In this document: piece after piece, positions 1 to 4,947 of the stretch
How positions within the stretch are numbered: position 1 is the first letter of the stretch
Layout: each line of letters opens with the position of its first letter
DNA from: Elusimicrobiota bacterium
GTDB taxonomy: Bacteria > Elusimicrobiota > Elusimicrobia > UBA1565 > UBA9628
Direction: 5' to 3'
Assembly: GCA_028717865.1 (NCBI GenBank)
Contig: JAQUMZ010000065.1
Span: forward strand, 1 to 9,954
Length of the DNA stretch: 9,954 bases
Notes under the pieces: generated by a model
Told to the model about the DNA's origin: nothing
What the model saw: only the letters and a program-made list of their open reading frames with translations
The model's database searches: none
Made by a program: the position numbers and the translations under genes

Positions 1-275
1 ACCGACGCCCCGTCCCGATAAACGATGGTGCGCTTCCAGGGGCCGTTGTCGCGCCACAGCAGCATGTCCGCCGTGAAGCTATGGGGCCAGCCGTATTTGT
101 CGATGAGCATCTTGGCCGCCGAGCGGGCGGGCTCGGGCCAGCTTTGTATGGTGGTTTCCGCGTTGGCGACGGGGTCGGCCCCGGCCCGCGCGCTTTCGTC
201 TTGAGCCCGGGCCGGGGACAGACCCGCCGCGAGTCCCACGACCAGGGCCGCCAGCTTCAATCCGCTTCCTTTCAT
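1..275 (-). CDS. Exported hypothetical protein, N-terminal part (runs off the left edge)
   Basis: The minus-strand frame starts at ATG 275-273 and is open to the window edge, giving 91 codons. A Shine-Dalgarno GGGAGG (285-280) sits four bases before the ATG and fixes the start. Residues 1-24 form a signal peptide: a basic start (MKGSGLK), a hydrophobic core, and SPARA before the predicted cut, so the mature protein starts at about QDES. The mature part contains QSWPEPARSAAKMLIDKYGWP (split here as QSWPEPARSAA / KMLIDKYGWP) and later GPWKRTIVYRDG. From memory, this pattern of a Trp-Pro-rich helix, a KYG-P turn and a PWKRT strand recurs in uncharacterised exported proteins of environmental bacteria, but I know no function. 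It lies 126 bases downstream of the aminotransferase on the same strand and has its own candidate promoter, so it need not be in an operon with it. The C-terminus is not visible. Confidence 0.75.
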   Translation of the reverse strand, partial: MKGSGLKLAALVVGLAAGLSPARAQDESARAGADPVANAETTIQSWPEPARSAAKMLIDKYGWPHSFTADMLLWRDNGPWKRTIVYRDGAS

Positions 276-279
276 AGCG

Positions 280-285
280 CCTCCC
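280..285 (-). promoter_or_regulatory. Ribosome-binding site of the left-edge exported protein
   Basis: On the minus strand GGGAGG is followed by a four-base spacer (CGCT) and the ATG at 275. It is a near-perfect anti-Shine-Dalgarno match and supports this start codon. Confidence 0.7.
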
Positions 286-317
286 GGAGGAACCGGCCGC
301 GCCGGTCCCGCCGCTGC

Positions 318-323
318 ATTCTA
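318..323 (-). promoter_or_regulatory. Candidate -10 box (TAGAAT) for the left-edge exported protein
   Basis: TAGAAT on the minus strand matches five of six bases of TATAAT and stands out in a very GC-rich 126-base gap. Transcription would begin near 311, giving a ~36-base leader that includes the ribosome-binding site. I see no -35 box at the right distance. A TTGACC on the same strand is about 32 bases away from the -10, which is too far. Confidence 0.35.
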
Positions 324-401
324 GCCCGGGGCCGGAACGGGGGCCATGGAAAGCGGGTCAAGCTTTCTTGGCGGGAAGATGTAGGAACGCCGGCGGGCTG
401 C

Positions 402-1670
402 TCAATACTCGGGCCGCAGGCGCGCCAACTGCGCCTCCAGCCGGGAACGAAACGAGCCCGCCAGCACGTCCGCGCAGACGGCGTAGCGCACCAGCGGTTC
501 GGGGGCGCCGTCCTCGGCCCGGCCCTGGAAATGCACCCCGACGATTCCGGCGCGCTCGATGACGAGCCGGTTGAAGGCCTCGGGAACGCCCAAGCCCAGC
601 TCGCGCGCCCGGCGGGCCAAGTCCAGTCCGAAGCTCCGGCGCGGGACCCGCCACAGCGTGAAAAAACCGGCGTCCGTGGGCGCGGCCTGGCGCAGGCCGG
701 CGCGGCGCAAGGCGGCGATGAGGTAGTCCAGCCGGCGCCGGTAGAGCGCGCGCAGGGCGGACAGGGCGCGGGGGGCGGCCCGGCCGGCCTTGAAGAAGCG
801 GCCGTAGGCCGCCATCAGGGCCGGGACCGGGCCCGAGTCGGTGTTGCCCTTGATGGTGACGTAGTCCGCGATGAAATCCCGGTGGCCCACCATGGCGCCC
901 AGGCGGGCGCCCGGATCGCTGAAGGATTTGCTGACCGAGTAAAGCTCCGCCCACTCTAGCTGGGGGTAATCCTTGGCCACCAGCGCCAGGGGCACGTGCT
1001 CCGGCCCGGCCAGGCCGGCGTAGGCGGCGTCGTTGACCAGCCGGCAGCCCCGCTCGAGGCAGAACTCGATGAGCTCGCGCCATTCCTCGGCGGCGGCCGC
1101 GACCGAGGCGGGGTTGCCCGGGCGTATCACGAAGACCAGGTCGGGCCGCCGGACCCTCGCCCGGCGCAGGGCCAGCTCCAGATGCGGCACGCGGGGCCGC
1201 ATCCCCTCCGACGAGAACAGCGGCCAGACGATGCGCCGGGCGCCGAGGTAGGGGCCGGTCCAGGTGCCCGCCACGTCGTAGGCGGGCAGGTTGGAAGCCA
1301 GGCGGAACTCCTCCCGCGGCTTGAGATGCAGGCCGCAGGCCAGGGGCAGGACGGCGGTGGCGGTCTTGATCCCCGCGATCGGCGCGGCGTCCAGGTGGGG
1401 GAAGTCGCGATAGCGGATGCGCCCGTGCAGCGCCACCATCCCCTCGCAGAAGCCCTCGAGATTCTTGTCCTCGGCGTAGGTGTGCAGGTCGTAGGCGGGA
1501 TCGGCGGCGCAGGCGGCCTGCAGGCGCAGGATCGCCCGCGGCGGCACGCCGTCCGGGTTGCCGAGCGAGAGATTGAGGGCGCGCCGGCCCGAGCGGCGCT
1601 CGTAGTCGTCGAGCAGCCCGTAGATGGACTGGAACAGGTTGATTCCCGCGGCCGGGATGCGTCGAGCCAT
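402..1670 (-). CDS. Class I/II PLP-dependent aminotransferase, substrate unknown
   Basis: This 422-residue protein is a fold-type-I aminotransferase of the aspartate aminotransferase superfamily, cytosolic and PLP-dependent. The motifs appear in the expected order. A GIKTA segment near residue 100 fits the cofactor phosphate loop. RPGNPAS carries Asn186, and LVNDAAYAGL carries Asp214 and Tyr217, which contact the PLP ring. SVSKSFSDPGARLG carries Lys248 (Schiff base) and Arg256 (phosphate), and LVRYAVC near the end carries Arg395, the usual carboxylate-binding arginine. The length is normal for the family. The NDAAY and SKSFSDPGARLG patterns recall the LL-diaminopimelate/alanine aminotransferase branch, but I cannot name the substrate. 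The ATG at 1670 has no Shine-Dalgarno sequence. An extended -10 box places transcription start at its first base, so the mRNA may be leaderless. The gene is divergent from the AI-2E family gene across a 103-base gap. Confidence 0.9.
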   Translation of the reverse strand: MARRIPAAGINLFQSIYGLLDDYERRSGRRALNLSLGNPDGVPPRAILRLQAACAADPAYDLHTYAEDKNLEGFCEGMVALHGRIRYRDFPHLDAAPIAGIKTATAVLPLACGLHLKPREEFRLASNLPAYDVAGTWTGPYLGARRIVWPLFSSEGMRPRVPHLELALRRARVRRPDLVFVIRPGNPASVAAAAEEWRELIEFCLERGCRLVNDAAYAGLAGPEHVPLALVAKDYPQLEWAELYSVSKSFSDPGARLGAMVGHRDFIADYVTIKGNTDSGPVPALMAAYGRFFKAGRAAPRALSALRALYRRRLDYLIAALRRAGLRQAAPTDAGFFTLWRVPRRSFGLDLARRARELGLGVPEAFNRLVIERAGIVGVHFQGRAEDGAPEPLVRYAVCADVLAGSFRSRLEAQLARLRPEY

Positions 1671-1676
1671 TGATTC

Positions 1677-1685
1677 ATCTTAGCA
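1677..1685 (-). promoter_or_regulatory. Extended -10 promoter element of the aminotransferase (TG-C-TAAGAT)
   Basis: On the minus strand TGCTAAGAT gives an extended -10 (TGn) and a hexamer matching four of six bases. Six bases (GAATCA) separate it from the ATG, so the usual seven-base distance puts +1 on the A of the start codon. There is no good -35, as expected for an extended -10 promoter. This is a candidate leaderless start. Confidence 0.4.
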
Positions 1686-1763
1686 AGAAAGGCGCAGAAA
1701 CGTTACGCCGCCGCTATGCCCGCCGATTCTCTGCGGGTGTTCAATGTGATCATCCTGGAGCGG

Positions 1764-1768
1764 GGAGG
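1764..1768 (+). promoter_or_regulatory. Ribosome-binding site selecting a TTG start
   Basis: GGAGG lies five bases before the TTG at 1774. The next in-frame ATG (1795) is preceded by CCTTTCTCCC with no Shine-Dalgarno, so the TTG is the better start for the membrane protein. I found no convincing -10 box for this gene in 1671-1763. Confidence 0.65.
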
Positions 1769-1773
1769 CTGCC

Positions 1774-2844
1774 TTGCGGAAGAACCTTTCTCCCATGTTC
1801 TTTTTCGCCCTCCTGCTGTTCGTCCTTTACGAGGGCGGCAGAGTGCTGCGGCCGTTCTTCACCCCCATCGTCCTGGCGGCGGCCGTCGGCGCGGTCTTCT
1901 ACCCCATGCGCCGGCGCTTGGCGGCCTGGTGGCCTTGGCTGCCCGCCGGCCTCCTCGCCGGACTTTGCGATTTCCTGGTCGCCGTTTTCCTGGTGGCGCC
2001 GGTTCTGCTTGCGGCCTGGGGCGTGGCCGCGCAGGCCGGCGACGTCCTGCCCCTGCTGCGGCGCTGGGCCCAGGAGGCGCTGGCCTGGCTGAACGACGGC
2101 TCCGGCGATCGCTGGCTGGGCCGCCTGCCGCAAGCCTTGCGCGGCAACTTCGACGCCGCCATGGTTCAAGAGCGGCTGCTGGAACTGGCCAACGAGAGCC
2201 TGCAAGCTCTGGGCCGCGCCGCGCCCGCCTTGGCCGCCAATCTCGTGGAAATGATCCTGGAGGTGCTCGTTTTCCTGCTGACCCTTTTTTTCGTCTTCCG
2301 TGACGGCGAGGCCTTGGTGGACAGGATATTGGAACTGGTGCCGTTGTCGCGCGAAAACCGCGAGGCCATCAAGGAGAATCTGCGGCAGTTCAACCTGGGC
2401 GTCATCCGCGGGACCTTCCTGACCGCCTTGCTGCAAGGCTCCTGCGCCTGCGTGGGATTCATGATCGTCGGAACGAGGGGGGCCCTGCTTCTGGGCCTGT
2501 TGACCGCCGTCACCACCGTATTGCCGGGCATCGGCAGCTCCGCCGTGTGGCTGCCGGTCTGCCTCTACTACGGCTTCCACGGCTTCTACGGCAAGGCGGT
2601 TTTTCTTGCGGCTTGGGGCGCGCTCGTGGTCGGCGTGGTGGACAACATCATCCGTCCCATCCTGGCGGGGACCAAGCTCGCGATTCCTTTTATATGGCTG
2701 TTCTTCGGTTTCCTGGGCGGCTTGAAGGCCTTCGGCCTGATCGGCCTGATTTTGGGGCCGATCATACTGGGCATGGCGCCGCTGCTGCTGGAGATATATC
2801 GGCGGGATTACTGGGGCCAGCCGGACTCCGGAAAAGAAGGGTGA
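1774..2844 (+). CDS. AI-2E family transporter (PerM/YdiK-like membrane protein)
   Basis: This 356-residue inner-membrane protein has the layout of the AI-2E transporter family (Pfam PF01594). There is a hydrophobic N-terminal pair (residues ~8-35), a second pair (~55-90), and a soluble amphipathic middle (~95-170). Next comes a membrane segment (VLVFLLTLFFVFRDG), and finally a C-terminal bundle. The C-terminal half has the family hallmarks: LPGIGSSAVWLPVCLYY, then VDNIIRPILAGTKLAIPF, then FGFLGGLKAFGLIGLILGP. The length is typical. Members have been linked to autoinducer-2 export or Na+/H+ exchange, while many have no known substrate. No autoinducer genes are nearby, so I make no substrate call. 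The start is TTG with a good GGAGG. The gene is divergent from the aminotransferase, and 74 bases separate it from the hydrolase. Confidence 0.92.
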   Translation: MRKNLSPMFFFALLLFVLYEGGRVLRPFFTPIVLAAAVGAVFYPMRRRLAAWWPWLPAGLLAGLCDFLVAVFLVAPVLLAAWGVAAQAGDVLPLLRRWAQEALAWLNDGSGDRWLGRLPQALRGNFDAAMVQERLLELANESLQALGRAAPALAANLVEMILEVLVFLLTLFFVFRDGEALVDRILELVPLSRENREAIKENLRQFNLGVIRGTFLTALLQGSCACVGFMIVGTRGALLLGLLTAVTTVLPGIGSSAVWLPVCLYYGFHGFYGKAVFLAAWGALVVGVVDNIIRPILAGTKLAIPFIWLFFGFLGGLKAFGLIGLILGPIILGMAPLLLEIYRRDYWGQPDSGKEG

Positions 2845-2900
2845 TGGGGACGTTCCTTGCTTTCCTCCGTAATGGAAATTTCGGGAAAGCCTGACACCTG

Positions 2901-2909
2901 TGGTATTAT
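2901..2909 (+). promoter_or_regulatory. Extended -10 promoter element (TG-G-TATTAT) before the hydrolase-trmL unit
   Basis: TGGTATTAT is an extended -10 with a five-of-six hexamer match, in the gap after the AI-2E family gene. Nine bases separate it from the GTG at 2919, so transcription should begin 0-5 bases before the start codon. No -35 box is visible at 16-18 bases upstream. Confidence 0.5.
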
Positions 2910-2918
2910 GGACGGAGC

Positions 2919-3719
2919 GTGATCAGCGTCAACGGGACGGATTTGTTATGCCGGCAGGAGGGGCCGCGCGGCGCCTTGCCGGTGGTGCTCATACACGGCT
3001 TCCCGCTCAGCCACGCGATGTGGGACCGCCAGGTCGAGGCGCTGCGTCCGGAGTTCCACGTGGCGGCCTATGATCTGCGCGGCCTCGGGGCTTCGCCCGC
3101 GGGCGACGGCCAGTTCACGATGGAAACCCTGGTCGACGACCTATTCGGCCTGCTCGACGCGCTGGAGCTGCCCGATGCCGTGCTGTGCGGCATGTCCATG
3201 GGCGGCTACGTCGCCTTGCGCGCCGTGGCGCGGGAGCCCCGGCGCGTGCGCGGCCTGGTCCTGGCCGACACGCGCAGCGCGGCCGACGACGACGCGGCCC
3301 GCCTGGCCCGCGCGGCCGCCATTCGCGCCGTCCAGCGCGAGGGCCTGGCGGCCTTCGCCGACGGCTTCCTGGCGCGGGCCTTCTCCTCCGCGGCGGCGGC
3401 CGAGCGCCGTCCCTGCGTCGCGGCGGCCCGCGAGGTCATCCTGCGCGCCGATCCGCGCGGGGTATGCGGCGCCCAACTGGCCATGCTGTCGCGCACCGAT
3501 ACGACCCCGGCCCTGGCCTCCATCCGGGTTCCGACCTTGGTTTTGGCGGGCGATTCGGATGAGATCACGCCTCCCGAGTCCGCGCGGGCCATGACGGCGG
3601 CCATCCCCGGAGCCCGTTTCGCCGTGATCGGAGGCGCGGGGCATATGAGCAGCCTGGAGAATCCCGGGGAATTCAACCGTCTGCTGCTCGACTTCCTGCG
3701 GGGCCTGCCGCGGCCGTGA
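2919..3719 (+). CDS. Alpha/beta-fold hydrolase
   Basis: This 266-residue soluble protein is a standard alpha/beta hydrolase. VVLIHGFPLSHAMWDRQ (from residue 22) supplies the oxyanion-hole HG. YDLRGLGAS is the conserved loop after strand 4. GMSMGG carries nucleophile Ser93, GDSDEITPP carries the acid Asp214, and GAGHMSSLENP carries His242. The triad is complete and a helical cap lies at about residues 120-190. The pattern fits the esterase/3-oxoadipate enol-lactonase/BioH-like group, but cap sequences vary too much to name a substrate. The start is GTG 2919. The only purine-rich stretch before it (GGAG at 2914-2917) is one base away, too close to serve as a Shine-Dalgarno, and a -10 box lies just upstream. 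The stop overlaps the GTG start of trmL (GTGA, 3716-3719), so the two genes are co-transcribed and probably translationally coupled. Confidence 0.92.
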   Translation: MISVNGTDLLCRQEGPRGALPVVLIHGFPLSHAMWDRQVEALRPEFHVAAYDLRGLGASPAGDGQFTMETLVDDLFGLLDALELPDAVLCGMSMGGYVALRAVAREPRRVRGLVLADTRSAADDDAARLARAAAIRAVQREGLAAFADGFLARAFSSAAAAERRPCVAAAREVILRADPRGVCGAQLAMLSRTDTTPALASIRVPTLVLAGDSDEITPPESARAMTAAIPGARFAVIGGAGHMSSLENPGEFNRLLLDFLRGLPRP

Positions 3720-4174
3720 ACGTAGTCCTCTTCGAGCCGGAGATACCGTGGAACACGGGCAGCGTCGGCCGCACCTGCGTGGCGGCCGGGGCGGTCCTGC
3801 ACCTGATCGAGCCGCTCGGCTTCCAGGTGACCAGCCGGGAGATTCGCCGTTCCGGCCTGGACTACTGGGCCCGGCTGCGCCTGGTCCGCCACGAGAACCT
3901 CGAGGCTTTCCTGGCCTCGCTGCCCCCGGACCCGAGCGTGCTGGTTTTCACCACCAAGGCGTCCCGAAGCTTCCGGCAGGCTCCCTATCGCCGCGACAGC
4001 TACCTGTTGTTCGGAAAGGAATCGAGCGGGCTGCCGGAGCGCGTCCTGAGCCGTTTCCGGGACCGCCTGTTCCGCATCCCGGTAGGCCGGGACGTCCGTT
4101 CGCTCAACCTCTCCGTGGCCGCGGCGGTGGCGGTCTACGAGGGCTTGGGGCGCCTGGGAGCGGACCCCGCGTGA
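3716..4174 (+). CDS. trmL: tRNA (cytidine/uridine-34 2'-O)-methyltransferase TrmL
   Basis: This 152-residue protein matches TrmL (YibK), a minimal SPOUT/SpoU-fold enzyme. TrmL uses S-adenosylmethionine to 2'-O-methylate the wobble nucleotide of leucine tRNAs, as a homodimer with a trefoil-knot cofactor site. All three SpoU motifs are present: an N-terminal NVVLFEPEIPWNTGSVGRTC (motif 1, with the NTG..R core), YLLFGKESSGLP (motif 2), and IPVGRDVRSLNLSVAAAVAV (motif 3). HLIEPLGF and RRSGLDYW between motifs 1 and 2 are also typical of the subfamily. The length is that of a single-domain TrmL, without the extension seen in TrmH. The start is a GTG inside the hydrolase stop codon (GTGA overlap). 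A Trp replaces the Pro or Gln usual before NTG, which I regard as minor. Confidence 0.95.
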   Translation: MNVVLFEPEIPWNTGSVGRTCVAAGAVLHLIEPLGFQVTSREIRRSGLDYWARLRLVRHENLEAFLASLPPDPSVLVFTTKASRSFRQAPYRRDSYLLFGKESSGLPERVLSRFRDRLFRIPVGRDVRSLNLSVAAAVAVYEGLGRLGADPA

Positions 4175-4209
4175 ATTTTCGGGCGGCAATAAATCGGAAA
4201 CCGGCGGGG

Positions 4210-4215
4210 TGTAAT
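4210..4215 (+). promoter_or_regulatory. Candidate -10 box (TGTAAT) before the small exported protein
   Basis: TGTAAT matches five of six bases of TATAAT in the 59-base gap after trmL. It ends 18 bases before the ATG at 4234, giving a leader of about 12 bases that contains a weak purine-rich AGGCGAG. No clear -35. It suggests the downstream gene is not solely dependent on the trmL unit. Confidence 0.4.
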
Positions 4216-4233
4216 ATGATCCCAGGCGAGCTT

Positions 4234-4803
4234 ATGAAAACGCTTCTGCTCGGCCTGCTTCTGCTTTTTCCCGCCGCGGCCGCGGCCGAGAAGTTCTCGC
4301 TTCACGACGAGGGGGAATTCCAGCCGCTGGGCCAGAGGGTGGAGTTCTACGACCGCTTCGGCTGGCGCGGCTATGCCGTGGACTTCGACTTCGGACTCGA
4401 CGAGGAGAGCCGCGCGCTGTCCAGGAATTCCCGCCTGGTTTTGCGCATCCGCAAGCGCGACGGCGGGACCTGGACCTACGCCTGCAAGGCGTCCGGCCGG
4501 CAGGCGCTTTCGGCCAACGTCAATTTCCTCTACGGCAAGGGGATATCCATCGTGGCGGACTGCCGGATCGACGAGAAGGCCTTCGCCAAGGCGGTCGGCC
4601 TGCACCCGGAGGACGTGGGCGTGCCGAATTTGGTCTTCCACGCGATGATCCGCGACGGCAAGGTCTACGCCGGCGCGCAGAGAGGCATCTACTTCGCCCC
4701 CTCGGCCGAGGCCGAGGCCTCCGAGCTGAGTCCCTACGCCTCCGGCAGCGACGATCCCACCTCCCTGGCCGTGGTATTTCAGAGCCTGCAGCCAATCCAA
4801 TAG
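4234..4803 (+). CDS. Exported protein of unknown function
   Basis: This 189-residue protein begins with a classical signal peptide (MKTLLLGLLLLFPAAAAAEK, cut near residue 18), so the mature protein is periplasmic or secreted. I do not recognise the family. The mature part looks beta-rich, with alternating aromatic and hydrophobic residues such as RVEFYDRFGWRGYAVDFDFG and NSRLVLRIRKRDGGTWTY. Only two cysteines remain (84 and 110), which could form one disulfide. The C-terminus is Ser/Ala/Glu-rich. An in-frame ATG six codons upstream (4216) overlaps the probable -10 box and would bury the signal peptide, so I prefer 4234. The frame is open further upstream into trmL, but only as a shadow. It lies 59 bases after trmL and is followed by a GC-rich hairpin and then the Lon-like gene. 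The exported neighbour on the same strand may share its compartment. Confidence 0.8.
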   Translation: MKTLLLGLLLLFPAAAAAEKFSLHDEGEFQPLGQRVEFYDRFGWRGYAVDFDFGLDEESRALSRNSRLVLRIRKRDGGTWTYACKASGRQALSANVNFLYGKGISIVADCRIDEKAFAKAVGLHPEDVGVPNLVFHAMIRDGKVYAGAQRGIYFAPSAEAEASELSPYASGSDDPTSLAVVFQSLQPIQ

Positions 4804-4810
4804 GCCTACC

Positions 4811-4850
4811 GGCGCGGTCCCCTTGGGCCCGGCCGCGCCTGGGCCATTTT
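4811..4850 (+). terminator. Possible intrinsic terminator after the small exported protein
   Basis: GGCGCGGTC (4811-4819) can pair with GGCCGCGCC (4831-4839) with one G-T pair. An alternative stem pairs GGCCC (4826-4830) with GGGCC (4841-4845) and is followed directly by ATTTT. The T run is short, so the call is tentative. The overlapping 21-base direct repeat is an alternative explanation for the sequence. Confidence 0.35.
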
Positions 4851-4885
4851 GCGGCCGCAGTCAGCCCATTGGGCCCAGCCGCGCC
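4819..4885 (+). repeat. Pair of 21-base direct repeats upstream of the Lon-like gene
   Basis: CCCCTTGGGCCCGGCCGCGC (4819 on) and CCCATTGGGCCCAGCCGCGC (4865 on) are both followed by C. They agree at 19 of 21 positions and start 46 bases apart. The second copy ends 14 bases before the TATAAT box, inside the promoter footprint, so the pair could be an operator. The core TTGGGCCC is partly palindromic. Confidence 0.55.
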
Positions 4886-4899
4886 GTTCCCGCATCCCT

Positions 4900-4905
4900 T
4901 ATAAT
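4900..4905 (+). promoter_or_regulatory. -10 box (TATAAT) of the Lon-like gene
   Basis: A perfect TATAAT lies in an otherwise very GC-rich gap. Transcription would begin at about 4912, leaving a ~36-base leader with the AAGGAG ribosome-binding site. No convincing -35 is visible. Because the box lies within the longer open frame (from 4849), it argues that translation begins downstream, at 4948. Confidence 0.6.
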
Positions 4906-4935
4906 TTCATGCAGACGGGACTTATCGATATGCCC

Positions 4936-4941
4936 AAGGAG
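4936..4941 (+). promoter_or_regulatory. Ribosome-binding site of the Lon-like gene
   Basis: AAGGAG with a six-base spacer precedes ATG 4948. This decides the start over the in-frame upstream codons at 4849, 4909 and 4930, and places the signal peptide at the very N-terminus. Confidence 0.85.
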
Positions 4942-4947
4942 CTCACT

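Noticed and set aside
81..959. A 292-codon plus-strand open frame opposite the aminotransferase
   Set aside because: Same GC-driven shadow effect. It crosses two minus-strand genes and their gap, and its product has no recognisable motif.
2859..2890. Hairpin GCTTTCC/GGAAAGC after the AI-2E family gene as a terminator
   Set aside because: The loop is 18 bases, no T run follows, and it lies just ahead of the hydrolase -10 box. It may be chance.
2891..2896. CTGACA as a -35 box of the hydrolase promoter
   Set aside because: It is only seven bases from the TATTAT box.
3206..4189. A 327-codon minus-strand open frame opposite the hydrolase and trmL
   Set aside because: It spans two well-recognised plus-strand genes and encodes repetitive Arg/Ala-rich sequence.
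3748..4233. In-frame upstream extension of the small exported protein through trmL
   Set aside because: It would bury the signal peptide 160 residues inside a protein translated from a shadow frame of trmL. The ATG at 4234 follows its own -10 box.
4849..4947. Upstream start (33 extra residues) for the Lon-like protein
   Set aside because: The TATAAT box lies inside this stretch, and the AAGGAG plus signal peptide point to 4948.
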